A DNA stretch of 64,000 nucleotides from an uncultured Lachnospiraceae bacterium. GTDB taxonomy: Bacteria > Bacillota > Clostridia > Lachnospirales > Lachnospiraceae. The notes under the pieces were generated by a model that was given only the letters and a program-made list of their open reading frames with translations, was not told the DNA's origin and did not search any database. This document shows positions 35,257-44,840 of this stretch, piece by piece (positions within the stretch are counted from its first letter, which is position 1; each line of letters begins with the position of its first letter). A program made the translations under genes and the position numbers. The stretch lies in assembly GCA_934293375.1 (NCBI GenBank), contig CAKQYS010000004.1, positions 1 through 64,000 on the forward strand. The letters run 5' to 3'.

Positions 35257-37557
35257 ATGAGGAAAACAACAAAACTATTCACTTTAGCCGGCATATCACT
35301 ATGTGCGGCACTTACCTTTGCACATATTACCCCGCCAGCCTGTCATGCACAGGCTGGCATTTATATGCAGACAGATGCAACAGGCAATGCCATCTCGCCG
35401 CTTGACGATGATCCACAGGCCTACCGGGAACTTTCATCTACGAATGATTCACTCAGCCAAAGCGCACTTACGGTTCCAAACAGCCTGTCCAACTATTCAC
35501 ATAATTCACGTTTTTCAGGATATGATGTGATCAAAGGAATTGATGTTTCACTGTATCAGAAAGATATTAACTTTAAGAAGGTTAAAAAATCAGGTATTGA
35601 TTTTGCATTTATCAGGGTTGCCTACCGTGGTTATGGCACGGGTGCCATTGCAACCGACCCTCTATACGAAACCAATATTAAAAATGCCTTGGCAGCCGGC
35701 GTGGATGTTGGTGTCTATATTTTTTCACAGGCAACCACCGAGGCCGAAGCAATCGAAGAAGCCGAATACGCAGTCTCTCTGATCCGGGGATACGATATTC
35801 AGCTCCCGGTTGTATTGGATTACGAATACGCTTCCACTTCCTCCGGTCTTGGCGGACGCCTTTACAAAGCAAAGCTGTCAAAATCCAAAGCGACTAAGGT
35901 CTGCAATGCATTCTGTAAAGCCGTCGAGACCATGGGCTATACGGCAGCGGTCTATGCGAACCGCAGCATGCTGGAATCACAGCTTTACGCTGATGAAATC
36001 TACGACAATTATAATATCTGGCTTGCCAATTATGTTTCTAAGACCGGCTATGCCGGAGATTATAACTACTGGCAGTATTCAAGCACCGGATCCGTCAAAG
36101 GTATCCAAGGTCATGTCGATTGCAATTTCCGCTATATGATCCAGCCGGATATCCCCGAATCCTTTGAGGCAGTCACCACAGATTACACCAGCACTGTCCT
36201 CTCCTGGGAAAAAGTGCCCGGTGTATATGGCTATCAGATCAGCCGCAGCGTGGATATGGGTGCCACCTATCAGACGATCGCTGCGATCCGCGGAGCCGGC
36301 AAAACCACATACACAGACGATACACTGGCTCCGGGACGTACCTATCTGTATCATGTCGATGCATACTATCAATTAGCGGATGGCGATATCTCCAGTGAGT
36401 CTGACGAGGCACTGACGATTACAACACCGGCACTTTCCCCTGGTCAGCTGGCTGCATCGAATATATCCGATACTGCTCTGACGCTAAACTGGACAGAGTC
36501 CGCAAGTGCTACAGGCTATATGCTGTATAGAAGTATGGATGGCAAAAACTATACAGCCATCACAACGCTTCCTTCCGGCAGCTACCACTATACAGATCAG
36601 AATCTGACAGCCGGCACTACCTATTACTATCAGCTGGCAGCCGGCAGCTATGCCCAGGACGGCTCCATCACATATACACCAGAATCGTCCAGGATGACAC
36701 TGGCAGTGACAACCGCCTGCCCTCCACCCGCCCAACTGCAGGTTACAGGGTATGGCATCCACGATATCACTTTAAGCTGGAGCAGTTGTCCAAATGCAGA
36801 TACCTATCATATCCGCAAATATGATGAACTCACCGACAGCTATGAAGAGATTGCGAATACAACTGCCGGCACAACAAGCAAAAAATTGACCGGACTGACA
36901 GCCGGAACACACTATACATTTGAAGTAGTATGTGGCATCTTCCATGATGGCAAAACCATCTACAGCCCATCCGGCACCGGCATCGAAGCAGCAACCAAGA
37001 GCAGTGCACCAAAGAAATTCCGCGTTGACAAAGCATTTACTGCTTCCATCCGGCTTAAGTGGAAGGCACAGGATGGTGCAGATGGTTATATCATTTACCG
37101 GTACGATGCCACTACAGGAACCTACAAACAGATCAAGAAGATCACCAATCCATGTACAACAAGCTATAAGAATACGAAGCTTGCCAAAACGACAGGATAC
37201 CGTTACCGGATCTGTTCTTATCAGAAGATCGCCGGACAGATCTATTATGGCACTGTATCCGATACGATCTATGCCGCCACTGCCCCGGCCAAGGTAACGA
37301 AACTGAAGGCCGCCTGCCAGAAAAAGCAGATCAAACTGACATGGAAGAAATCAAAAGGTGCTACCGGCTACATCATCTACCGGTACGATAAGAAATCAAA
37401 AACTTACAAAAAGTTAAAGACCATAAAAGCAAACAGCTATACCCACAAGAAGCTGAAACGGTACACACAATACAAATATAAGGTCGTACCATATAAGACC
37501 TATAAGGGTATCAAATATAAAGGTGCAGCTGTAACATGCACTGCCCGGACAAAATAA
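35257..37557 (+). CDS. GH25 lysozyme with Fn3 repeats, copy 2
   Basis: A 766-residue paralogue of the preceding gene with the same order: signal peptide (~1-31), GH25 (GIDVSLYQ, VLDYEYA, VDCNFRYM), then about five Fn3 domains ending in Lys/Tyr-rich repeats (YIIYRYDKKSKTYKKLK). It has one more Fn3 unit than copy 1. Ribosome site GGAGG about 12 bases upstream, a rather long spacing. The two are co-transcribed tandem duplicates. Confidence 0.92.
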   Translation: MRKTTKLFTLAGISLCAALTFAHITPPACHAQAGIYMQTDATGNAISPLDDDPQAYRELSSTNDSLSQSALTVPNSLSNYSHNSRFSGYDVIKGIDVSLYQKDINFKKVKKSGIDFAFIRVAYRGYGTGAIATDPLYETNIKNALAAGVDVGVYIFSQATTEAEAIEEAEYAVSLIRGYDIQLPVVLDYEYASTSSGLGGRLYKAKLSKSKATKVCNAFCKAVETMGYTAAVYANRSMLESQLYADEIYDNYNIWLANYVSKTGYAGDYNYWQYSSTGSVKGIQGHVDCNFRYMIQPDIPESFEAVTTDYTSTVLSWEKVPGVYGYQISRSVDMGATYQTIAAIRGAGKTTYTDDTLAPGRTYLYHVDAYYQLADGDISSESDEALTITTPALSPGQLAASNISDTALTLNWTESASATGYMLYRSMDGKNYTAITTLPSGSYHYTDQNLTAGTTYYYQLAAGSYAQDGSITYTPESSRMTLAVTTACPPPAQLQVTGYGIHDITLSWSSCPNADTYHIRKYDELTDSYEEIANTTAGTTSKKLTGLTAGTHYTFEVVCGIFHDGKTIYSPSGTGIEAATKSSAPKKFRVDKAFTASIRLKWKAQDGADGYIIYRYDATTGTYKQIKKITNPCTTSYKNTKLAKTTGYRYRICSYQKIAGQIYYGTVSDTIYAATAPAKVTKLKAACQKKQIKLTWKKSKGATGYIIYRYDKKSKTYKKLKTIKANSYTHKKLKRYTQYKYKVVPYKTYKGIKYKGAAVTCTARTK

Positions 37558-37568
37558 TCGAACATGTG

Positions 37569-37628
37569 AAAAGACATCCGCTTCATCAGCTTGCAGCCAC
37601 AAGCATGATGATATGCCGGATGTCTTTT
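37569..37628 (+). terminator. Long hairpin terminator of the GH25 operon
   Basis: AAAAGACATCCG and CGGATGTCTTTT arms enclose a second stem (CATCA-CTTG / CAAG-TGATG). A T-rich tail follows on either strand, so it can also end the convergent BrkB transcript. Confidence 0.8.
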
Positions 37629-37662
37629 CTTAATTCCTCTTCCAAATGTTCAATTCATGAAC

Positions 37663-38655
37663 TCATTGTTCATTGTGCAGCTCTGTATCCTGCGGTTTCG
37701 TTTTCTGCATTTCTTCTTTCCGCTTCTCCTCTTCCTGCTTCATAATGCGGATGTCTTCCCGCAGTGCCTTCAGATCATGGTGCTTCCATTTCAGATAGAC
37801 ATTGATCTCACCACCGATAAAGATAATATACATACACATATAAAGCCAGAACATCGCCAAAATGATCGTCGTCAGGCTGCCATACATATAAGAAAATCTG
37901 CTGAAATTATCAATATACAGAGAGAACGCATATGACAACAGCACCCATGCAACAGCCGAAAATGCCGCTCCGTAGATCTGATGTCTTGGCTTACGCGTAA
38001 TCTTCTTTCTAACCTTGATGCCCTTATTATCAGGCAGATAGGTATATAACAACAGGAAAAATATAAACAGCAATACAATACCGATCACGGACCGCATACC
38101 GATCACCAACTGTGCAATATTATCTAGATTCGGGAAATAAGCTACCAATGTATGATAAATCGCATTGCCAAATACGAACAGGCACAATGTCACCACGATC
38201 AATACAATAAAAAACAGTGTATAGATCATACCCACCAGCCGCCATCTGAAATATCCCAGATAACACTCACATTCATATACAGAGTCCAGACCGTTGGCAA
38301 TCGCCTGCATGCCCTTTGCTGCCGACCATAATGTGATCAAAACAGATACTGATAACAATGTCGTATGTGACTTGTCGTACAGATCTGAAATGATCGAGGT
38401 AATATACTGCACAAATTCAGATGGCACCACATTTGCAATCAGCAGAATGATATCCTCCTGTGTAAATGGCATATATCTCGTCAGATTCAGAATGATCATG
38501 AGCAGCGGAAACACCGACAACAACAAAAAGAAAGCTGCCTGTGCTGAAAATGCCGAAACATGATCTTCACTCATCTTTTCAAAAAAACCAATATACAATG
38601 CATATATCTTACTTAGAAGAGGTCGCCTTGCCCCCGTCTGTTGTGTTTTTTTCAT
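37663..38655 (-). CDS. YihY/BrkB-family membrane protein
   Basis: A 330-residue inner-membrane protein with about six helices and the family signature AFSAQAAFFLLLSVFPLLMIILNL. The family was once called RNase BN; a transport role is now thought more likely. The C-terminus is charged (KQEEEKRKEEMQ). The start at 38655 has TTGGAG upstream and overlaps the spoIID-like gene by 47 bases. Confidence 0.88.
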   Translation of the reverse strand: MKKTQQTGARRPLLSKIYALYIGFFEKMSEDHVSAFSAQAAFFLLLSVFPLLMIILNLTRYMPFTQEDIILLIANVVPSEFVQYITSIISDLYDKSHTTLLSVSVLITLWSAAKGMQAIANGLDSVYECECYLGYFRWRLVGMIYTLFFIVLIVVTLCLFVFGNAIYHTLVAYFPNLDNIAQLVIGMRSVIGIVLLFIFFLLLYTYLPDNKGIKVRKKITRKPRHQIYGAAFSAVAWVLLSYAFSLYIDNFSRFSYMYGSLTTIILAMFWLYMCMYIIFIGGEINVYLKWKHHDLKALREDIRIMKQEEEKRKEEMQKTKPQDTELHNEQ

Positions 38656-40885
38656 ATATATTCTCCAACTTCGCCCCTGCATAATAATGTTTTACGATCT
38701 TCTCTGCTGTATATCCCATGTCAGCCAGAACCTTCGCACCATTCTGACTCATCCCCACGCCATGTCCAAAGCCTCCACCATGAATGACAAAAGCGTCTTT
38801 CTGCTTTTCCACATAATAATATGGACTTGGCATAGAGTCAAAGGTATCCACTGTCTTTCCATCCTGCTTCACAATCTCGATTCCCTCCGGAGAGATCAGC
38901 GTCCGGATATTTGTCTGTCCGGTAACCTTGATCTCTGCCTTAGAACCGATTATGATCATAGTCTTGATAATACCACTTTTCCCCCGTTCTGTCACCTCAA
39001 TACTCTTCACTGTGCCGATCGTATCGATCTTCGACCGGACATACCTGCCCGATTTATTCTTTACCAGTATCTGTGTCGGGGTCTTTTCGATTCTGTCTGC
39101 CAGATTCTTATTGATGGCTGCAGAGATCTGCTTCGTACGAAAGGTAATCGTCCATCTGTAAAAAGGCTGATCCTTCTCTAATATCTTTTCATCCGACTTT
39201 CCATTCATAAATTGCACAAATGCATCCTCAGAAGACAGATCCACCGCATCATTCTTCTCTGTATCCAGATGATCTGTCAGATAAGCTGATGCCTTACCGC
39301 CCCAGACATCCTCATCATTGCAAAATACGCCTGCCGATGTTGAAAAGAAATAAGTATTCATAGGCAGACCATCGTACAGTGCTACTTCGCCATAGGTATC
39401 CTTTACAGCAAAAACCGAAGCTTCATTTTCCCGGCTGTTATTATATACCTGTGAATTCGTACTATCGTCCAAATGTGCACCATACGATGCATAGGTGCCG
39501 GCAAGCACCGCCTTATACGCATAACCTCTTGCACAGATTGCCTGTGCCTTTAAAGCTTCCATCGGATAGCTTGTAGGCATTTCACTTGGGATCACACTAT
39601 ACAGATATTCCTCAATTGGCAGTTCATTTACGATCGCAAGCTGTTCTCCAAGCAGCGCAACCTCAATCGTACCTCGATACTCCGGGCTTCCATAAGCCCG
39701 TTCCACTGACAACAGCTGCATCCTGCCATCCTCATCCTTTGGTGTAAACCTGACCAGTTTATCCGGATTATCAGCACTAAACCATGGACTATCCATATTG
39801 AGTGTCACCTGATCACCGGCCTTATATTTCTTTTTTTTCTTTCCGTACTTCATCGTAAAATCAGAATTACAGGTTACTTTCACAATATTGTGCATCACAC
39901 TCTTGTAGCCTGTATCATTGATCACCACCCTGATATTGGTAGCCTTGATCTCTTCTGTGATCAGGCATGCTTCTACCATACCATTTGCTACAACAAAACT
40001 GGCCTTCTCATAACCGACCAATATATTCGATGTATGTTCCTGTGCTACCTTTCCATGAATCTTATAAATCTTGTAATACTGCGACCGTGGCAGTTCCCCA
40101 TACTTCTCAATCTTTAACCCATCCTTTGTAACGGACAGCACCTTACCAGAAATCACCTCTGACTTCAGAAAAATATCCGTGATCCCTTGATTAGAGACAA
40201 AAATATCTGCAAGCGTGTCCACCTTCTTCTTGTCCTCGTCACTCACATTACAAGGAAATGAATAGCTCTGATCCTCCATATACAACTGTGCACTGCCATC
40301 TTCATATCCTGTCAGCCAGACATTATGCAGCATCGTGCTCCCATCAGAATGTCCAATATAGTAGATCACTGTATCATTTTGCACATAGAAATCTCCTACT
40401 TCCTGTGGGATCTCCATTTCATCATAAAACGCATATGCAAGCTGTCCATCATTGGTATGGAGTTTTTCCGCATCCTGCCCAAATATGTAATATGACTTTT
40501 TAGAAATACCGCTGTCACTCTTATCTGTGATCAGCCGTTGAAAAACGGGATAGAATTGCTGCGGGGTCAGGACTATATTCTGTTTCATGTCATCCAGATC
40601 CAGAATATCCGGATATTCCCATGTAATTCCCAAAAGAGAAAGTGCCTGAGAAAGTTCACCTGCCGAAATACCCGTATCATTTTTAAGCGGCTCATATATC
40701 GACATCACAGCCTGACTGGTGGCATCGTCTGATCCCAATCTGGATAACAGATACACTGCGGCCTGCTTTGACATTCCATCCGTGATCTGTTCCTCTTTCT
40801 TTAACTTATGTATCACTATCGCTGTCGTTCCCGCCAAAAATACGAGCATTACAACTACGATCACCCGAAGTATTATCTTTTTCAT
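38609..40885 (-). CDS. SpoIID/LytB-domain protein
   Basis: A 758-residue membrane-anchored protein (helix ~5-25). The SpoIID domain sits in the second half with VIPSEMPTSYPMEALKAQAI, ARGYAYK, SYGAHLDDSTNSQVY and the late GHGVGMSQNGAKVLADMGYT. SpoIID is a lytic transglycosylase acting on peptide-stripped glycan. This protein is about twice the size of sporulation SpoIID (~340), with an added N-terminal region, so it may act in vegetative wall remodelling. The ribosome site AAAGGG precedes the ATG. Confidence 0.87.
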   Translation of the reverse strand: MKKIILRVIVVVMLVFLAGTTAIVIHKLKKEEQITDGMSKQAAVYLLSRLGSDDATSQAVMSIYEPLKNDTGISAGELSQALSLLGITWEYPDILDLDDMKQNIVLTPQQFYPVFQRLITDKSDSGISKKSYYIFGQDAEKLHTNDGQLAYAFYDEMEIPQEVGDFYVQNDTVIYYIGHSDGSTMLHNVWLTGYEDGSAQLYMEDQSYSFPCNVSDEDKKKVDTLADIFVSNQGITDIFLKSEVISGKVLSVTKDGLKIEKYGELPRSQYYKIYKIHGKVAQEHTSNILVGYEKASFVVANGMVEACLITEEIKATNIRVVINDTGYKSVMHNIVKVTCNSDFTMKYGKKKKKYKAGDQVTLNMDSPWFSADNPDKLVRFTPKDEDGRMQLLSVERAYGSPEYRGTIEVALLGEQLAIVNELPIEEYLYSVIPSEMPTSYPMEALKAQAICARGYAYKAVLAGTYASYGAHLDDSTNSQVYNNSRENEASVFAVKDTYGEVALYDGLPMNTYFFSTSAGVFCNDEDVWGGKASAYLTDHLDTEKNDAVDLSSEDAFVQFMNGKSDEKILEKDQPFYRWTITFRTKQISAAINKNLADRIEKTPTQILVKNKSGRYVRSKIDTIGTVKSIEVTERGKSGIIKTMIIIGSKAEIKVTGQTNIRTLISPEGIEIVKQDGKTVDTFDSMPSPYYYVEKQKDAFVIHGGGFGHGVGMSQNGAKVLADMGYTAEKIVKHYYAGAKLENIYEKNTTDGGKATSSK

Positions 40886-40922
40886 ATTGCACCCTTTCCG
40901 TAAAGAATTCTATATATAACGC

Positions 40923-40954
40923 AAGAGAAGCAGCACATGAATGCTGCTTCTCTT
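40923..40954 (-). terminator. Hairpin at the 3' end of the 6S RNA gene
   Basis: AAGAGAAGCAGCA and TGCTGCTTCTCTT form a 13-bp stem. The T tract on the minus strand is poor (GCGTTAT). Confidence 0.55.
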
Positions 40955-41140
40955 AAGTATCCCCAAAATGCCGGTTCCTATCTTTTGACTCCTAGCAACG
41001 CTAGGTGGGCAACCTCATAAATGCTTCTGCCTTCCACTGCGAACGGAGGCCTGACATCCACATCTATATCCGGAATCCCGTCAAAAATAAATGTAGGTTC
41101 AAAATAATAGGAATTGTCGAACATCTCAGGTTGAAACTAT
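40955..41140 (-). ncRNA. ssrS: 6S RNA
   Basis: About 186 nt, the usual 6S size, with its own promoter. The long-rod design is visible: ATTCCTAT..TTTTGA near the 5' side pairs with TCAAAA..ATAGGAA near the 3' side. A terminal hairpin GCCTCC/GGAAGGC is followed by GAGGTTGCCCACC, and a small CCTAGC/GCTAGG hairpin lies on the 3' side of the central bubble. These features and the TTGCCCACCT stretch agree with Firmicutes 6S. It binds housekeeping RNA polymerase. A 48-codon open frame in it is judged accidental. Confidence 0.72.
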
Positions 41141-41146
41141 GAATTG

Positions 41147-41175
41147 ATTATACTATATTATCTGATATTCTGCAA
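41147..41175 (-). promoter_or_regulatory. Sigma-A promoter of the 6S RNA gene
   Basis: Minus strand: -35 TTGCAG (41175-41170), 17-base spacer, -10 TATAAT (41152-41147). Confidence 0.75.
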
Positions 41176-41186
41176 GGAAAAATACG

Positions 41187-41423
41187 CTATTTAAATAACT
41201 TTTTTCCGATCGCCAAAAAGATGCATGCACCGATCACAGAAATCAAAAGACTGCCGATCAGATTGTGTGCCGCAATGCCGATGGCACCTGCAAGAAATCC
41301 TCCCAACATACCACCAATGACTCCTACAATGATATTTCTGAGCAGACCACCCTCGCTGTCCATCAGCTTGCCTGCAATCCATCCTGCAATTGCACCTAAA
41401 ATAATAGATCCTAATAATCTCAT
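41187..41423 (-). CDS. GlsB/YeaQ/YmgE-family small membrane protein
   Basis: A 78-residue, very hydrophobic Gly-rich protein with three membrane segments (LGSIILGAIAGWIAGKLM, IIVGVIGGMLGGFLAG, LLISVIGACIFLAIG). It belongs to the transglycosylase-associated/YeaQ family, often stress-induced, with no proven function. The ATG at 41423 follows AGAGGTG and is preferred over an ATG nine bases upstream. Confidence 0.85.
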   Translation of the reverse strand: MRLLGSIILGAIAGWIAGKLMDSEGGLLRNIIVGVIGGMLGGFLAGAIGIAAHNLIGSLLISVIGACIFLAIGKKLFK

Positions 41424-41437
41424 ATGTATCACCTCTG

Positions 41438-42268
41438 TTATCTAATTATCCTCTTATCCTGTACTCTGCTTCGCATCTCCAGCATACAGCTCATGGCAAG
41501 ATCCTCATCCAGCAGATTCTCTGATTCATCCAGACATCTTTGCAGATCCTCCGTTGCATGCAGCTGTTTTGCAATCGTCGCCTCAATTCTGGCCCGCACA
41601 ACCGATGCAATTTCCTGTGTAGACATCTCTGCCGCCTCTTCGTATGGTATCGGCTTTAAAAAGTGTACCTGTGTCTCCACCATACCCAGTGTGTTTGTGC
41701 CAAAGCACTTATACGAATCGATGATCGCTACCGGTACGATCGGTGTCTTGGACTTAATGGATGTCTTAAATGCACCCGGCATAAACTCCATGACCTGATT
41801 GCCATTATGATCATATCCTCCCTCAGGAAATACTATATATCTACGCCCTGCCTGCACCTCACGCACCATTTTCTGTATCGTTCGCACCTGACTGCGCATA
41901 TCTGTTTTATCAAGTGTACTTCCCTGTATGAGTTTTAAAAACGGACCCACGATCGGCAGATGCGATCGTTTCTCATCCATCACGACCGTACATGGTTTCT
42001 TATGTACAGACATAATGCCCAATGCATCATATTTGCCCTGATGGTTTGGGTACATCACATATCCACCTGTTTCGGGCAGATTTTCTGTACCATATACCCG
42101 CGTGCGGATCGCACCATTGATCTGCATGATCCGGATCACCTTCTGTGCCAGTGCATACCGATCCTCCTCTGTGTACCGCTCGCTGTGTTTCTCAATATAA
42201 GTACCTCTTCTGATATAGTAAATAATCAAAGGCAGCGATATGATAATAACATAACCTAATCGCAGCAT
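41438..42268 (-). CDS. plsC: 1-acyl-sn-glycerol-3-phosphate acyltransferase
   Basis: A 276-residue membrane-associated acyltransferase making phosphatidic acid. The catalytic HX4D box is NHQGKYDALG; the acceptor-site motif is VFPEGGYDHNG. There is one N-terminal membrane helix. The last ~70 residues are an extra helical tail (ARIEATIAKQLHATEDLQ). Ribosome site AAGGAA. It lies 12 bases after the SufB-like gene on the same strand. Confidence 0.9.
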   Translation of the reverse strand: MLRLGYVIIISLPLIIYYIRRGTYIEKHSERYTEEDRYALAQKVIRIMQINGAIRTRVYGTENLPETGGYVMYPNHQGKYDALGIMSVHKKPCTVVMDEKRSHLPIVGPFLKLIQGSTLDKTDMRSQVRTIQKMVREVQAGRRYIVFPEGGYDHNGNQVMEFMPGAFKTSIKSKTPIVPVAIIDSYKCFGTNTLGMVETQVHFLKPIPYEEAAEMSTQEIASVVRARIEATIAKQLHATEDLQRCLDESENLLDEDLAMSCMLEMRSRVQDKRIIR

Positions 42269-42280
42269 TTCCTTTCCCCC

Positions 42281-43198
42281 TTATTTCAGGAATCCATTTA
42301 CAATATGTTCCTCTGCCTCCTGCTCTGTCAGTCCGAGCGTCATCAGCTTTATGAGCTGTTCTCCTGCAATCTTGCCGATCGCAGCCTCGTGAATCAGGGA
42401 TGCCTCCACACTATTCGCTGTAATCTCCGGAATCGCAGAAATCACAGCATCATCCATGATAATGCCATCACACTCTGAATGACCTGCACATTTGTTATTT
42501 CCATTGATCTTGGAAGAGAATACCTGCTTGGATTGTCCTCTTGCCACCGAACGGGAAATCACATTGGCACTGGAATCTTCACCATCCAGATCCACCTCAA
42601 AATCGGTTGTTGCAACCTGATTGCCATGCGTCATGATCTTCTCGGTGATCACCAGCTTCGCCTGATCTGCCAGCTTCGCTTTCGTTTCCCGATGGGTGGA
42701 ATCGATACCTTTGATCTGCACCATTTCCATCTCCATATAGCTGTCCTCACCAAGCTCTACGACTGTCGCAGGATTCATGACCCGCTCCCCGCTGCCATCG
42801 CCCTGTCCATAATGCTTCTCAACATAGCGCACCTTCGCGTGCTTTCCCACATGGAATGTATGCACGCCATCATGCTTGGATCTTTGATCACCTGCATTGT
42901 GAATCCCACACCCTGCCACGATCAGGACATCGGCATCATCACCAATATAGAAATCATTATACACTACTTCCTCTAAACCGGATTCACTGATGATCACAGG
43001 AATATGCACGCTCTCTTTCTTCGTGCCCTCCTTGACATAGATATCAATGCCCTGCTTATCTTCCTTCGTCACGATATTGATATTCTCGGTTGTATTCCGT
43101 CCGGCACTACCACCATTCGCACGGATATTGTAGGCACCTGCCGGAATCTCATGCAGATCTGCAACCTGCTCTAATAAAGTCTTCTGAATCTGATCCAT
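42281..43198 (-). CDS. SufB/SufD-family scaffold protein, short form
   Basis: A 305-residue Fe-S assembly scaffold of the SufBD beta-helix family (DVLIVAGCGIHNAG, RYVEKHYGQGDGSG, NVISRSVARGQSKQVF, and the typical HEAAIGKIAGEQLIKLMTLGL end, shown in parts). It is much shorter than SufB (~465) or SufD (~430). The start at 43198 has AGGAG at the right distance. With the SufC gene six bases before the longer frame, it forms a two-gene SufCB unit without SufS, SufU or SufD. This fits the minimal SMS (SmsCB) type known in anaerobes and archaea. Confidence 0.85.
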   Translation of the reverse strand: MDQIQKTLLEQVADLHEIPAGAYNIRANGGSAGRNTTENINIVTKEDKQGIDIYVKEGTKKESVHIPVIISESGLEEVVYNDFYIGDDADVLIVAGCGIHNAGDQRSKHDGVHTFHVGKHAKVRYVEKHYGQGDGSGERVMNPATVVELGEDSYMEMEMVQIKGIDSTHRETKAKLADQAKLVITEKIMTHGNQVATTDFEVDLDGEDSSANVISRSVARGQSKQVFSSKINGNNKCAGHSECDGIIMDDAVISAIPEITANSVEASLIHEAAIGKIAGEQLIKLMTLGLTEQEAEEHIVNGFLK

Positions 43199-43231
43199 TC
43201 TACTCATCTCCTGCCAATCTATCATCTGCGG

Positions 43232-43957
43232 CTATTGCGCTTCACTATAAAACTTACAGCTTCCGGTGCCCTTTAATACCTCAGAAAGCATCTCTTCCTT
43301 TGGTCCATGTGTCTTCAATCTTCCATCTGCAAGCACTACAATCTCATCTGCAATATTCAGAATCCGCTCCTGATGAGATATGATCACGATCGTTCTGTCA
43401 TCCGTCCCTCTCATCTTCTCAAATACCTTGATCAGGTTCTGGAAACTCCACAGATCAATCCCCGCCTCCGGCTCATCAAACACCGAAAATGCGGTCTTTC
43501 TCGCCAGAATACTCGCAATCTCTATTCGCTTCAATTCGCCGCCGGACAGACTCGCATCTACATCTCTGTTGACATAATCCCTGGCACATAAGCCAACCTC
43601 GGAAAGGTAATCACATACCCCGGCGATCGAGAGATTATCGCCTGCGGCCAGACGGATCAGATCCATGACCTTGATTCCTTTAAATCGTACCGGCTGCTGA
43701 AATCCATAGCTGATCCCATGCTTTGCCCTGTCTGTAATGCTCCACTGTGTGATGTCCTCTCCATTATAAAGTATCTGCCCCGAGGTCGGCTTCTCAATAC
43801 CGGCAATCAGTCTTGCCAGTGTGGACTTGCCGCCACCGTTCGGGCCTGTAATCACAGTGAACTTATTATCCTCTATGGTATAATCAAAATGATCAATAAT
43901 GGTCTTTGTCTTACCATTCTCCTCAACCTGGAAGGTTATATCTCTTAATTCCAGCAT
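43232..43957 (-). CDS. sufC: SufC-type Fe-S assembly ATPase
   Basis: A 241-residue ABC ATPase with Walker A GPNGGGKST, the signature LSGGELKRIEIASILAR and Walker B FSVFDEPEAGID typical of SufC. It works with the SufB-like partner encoded next to build and deliver Fe-S clusters. The start at 43957 (MLELRDITF) has GGAAGAGG upstream; an earlier in-frame ATG lacks a site. Confidence 0.9.
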   Translation of the reverse strand: MLELRDITFQVEENGKTKTIIDHFDYTIEDNKFTVITGPNGGGKSTLARLIAGIEKPTSGQILYNGEDITQWSITDRAKHGISYGFQQPVRFKGIKVMDLIRLAAGDNLSIAGVCDYLSEVGLCARDYVNRDVDASLSGGELKRIEIASILARKTAFSVFDEPEAGIDLWSFQNLIKVFEKMRGTDDRTIVIISHQERILNIADEIVVLADGRLKTHGPKEEMLSEVLKGTGSCKFYSEAQ

Positions 43958-44020
43958 ACGCCTCTTCCTTTCTCTATATGCATACATTTAATATACCACA
44001 TTTGTGATAAAATACACAAG

Positions 44021-44587
44021 CTACGAAATCCAGAAACCTAAATGTTCTAACAAGATCTTCACACCAAGCAGCACTAGAATCACACCTCCGGCAAGCTCTG
44101 CCCTCGACTTGTATTTCGTACCAAATACGGTTCCAACCTTCACACCGATCATCGATAATACAAATGTAACGGTTCCGATAAAACTGATCGCCGGTACGAT
44201 ACGCACCTGAATACAGGCAAGGGAAATACCGACCGCCAGTGCATCAATGCTCGTTGCAATCGCAAGCACAAGCATATCCCGTGCCTTGATAGATGCATCC
44301 ACATGCTCCTCTTCCTTTGAGAAGGATTCCCAGATCATATTTCCACCAATGACCGCAAGCAGACCAAATGCAATCCAATGATCAATGCGCTCAATCTGCT
44401 TTTGGAAATTGCTTCCCAGCACATATCCGATCAGTGGCATCAACGCCTGAAAGCCTCCAAACCAAAGACCGATCACAGCCGCCTTCTTAAAAGACATTTC
44501 CCGCATGGACAGTCCCTTGCATACCGATACTGCAAAAGCATCCATCGATAATCCTACCGCTAACAAAAACAACTCAATAATACTCAT
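44021..44587 (-). CDS. mntP: Manganese efflux pump MntP
   Basis: A 188-residue six-helix membrane protein of the MntP (DUF204) family. It has the two conserved motifs SMDAFAVSVCKGL and SIDALAVGISL, whose Asp residues are needed for Mn(II) export. The start at 44587 follows AGGAGG. It stands behind a yybP-ykoY riboswitch and is thus expected to rise with Mn. Confidence 0.93.
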   Translation of the reverse strand: MSIIELFLLAVGLSMDAFAVSVCKGLSMREMSFKKAAVIGLWFGGFQALMPLIGYVLGSNFQKQIERIDHWIAFGLLAVIGGNMIWESFSKEEEHVDASIKARDMLVLAIATSIDALAVGISLACIQVRIVPAISFIGTVTFVLSMIGVKVGTVFGTKYKSRAELAGGVILVLLGVKILLEHLGFWIS

Positions 44588-44609
44588 TTCTTCCTCCTTA
44601 TGTGTGCAG

Positions 44610-44801
44610 ATAAAAACAGATACGGTGGCACACCGTATCTGTTTTTCGATAGACACACATACGGATACCCCATATGCGAGTCTCATTATTTAAGATAAGC
44701 CAGACCCTGATGGTCAGTATGTTGACTTACCGCGTAATGTCTTCCACATGATTCTATGTGGGTGCTTGCAGACCTGCTACGCCAATTACTCCCTCACAAC
44801 T
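44610..44801 (-). promoter_or_regulatory. yybP-ykoY manganese riboswitch
   Basis: The minus-strand leader of mntP contains the two signature loops of this class, GGGAGTA (L1) and GTCAACATAC (L3), within a multi-stem junction (e.g. CCACAT/ATGTGG). The expression platform is a perfect hairpin CAGATACGGTG/CACCGTATCTG with TTTTT (44641-44612) just before the ribosome site. Mn(II) binding is expected to prevent this terminator. Genes next to this riboswitch are typically Mn exporters, as here. Confidence 0.85.
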
Positions 44802-44807
44802 TCTAAG

Positions 44808-44836
44808 AGTGTAACATAGTTCCCTATAAATAACAA
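44808..44836 (-). promoter_or_regulatory. Promoter of the mntP riboswitch transcript
   Basis: Minus strand: -35 TTGTTA (44836-44831), 17-base spacer, -10 TACACT (44813-44808). It sits directly after the stop of the upstream gene at 44841. Confidence 0.55.
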
Positions 44837-44840
44837 CCCT

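Noticed and set aside
40988..41134. 48-codon frame beginning MFDNSYYFEPTFIF on the minus strand
   Set aside because: It has no ribosome site, and the same bases show 6S-type pairing, a promoter at the right distance and the size of 6S RNA.
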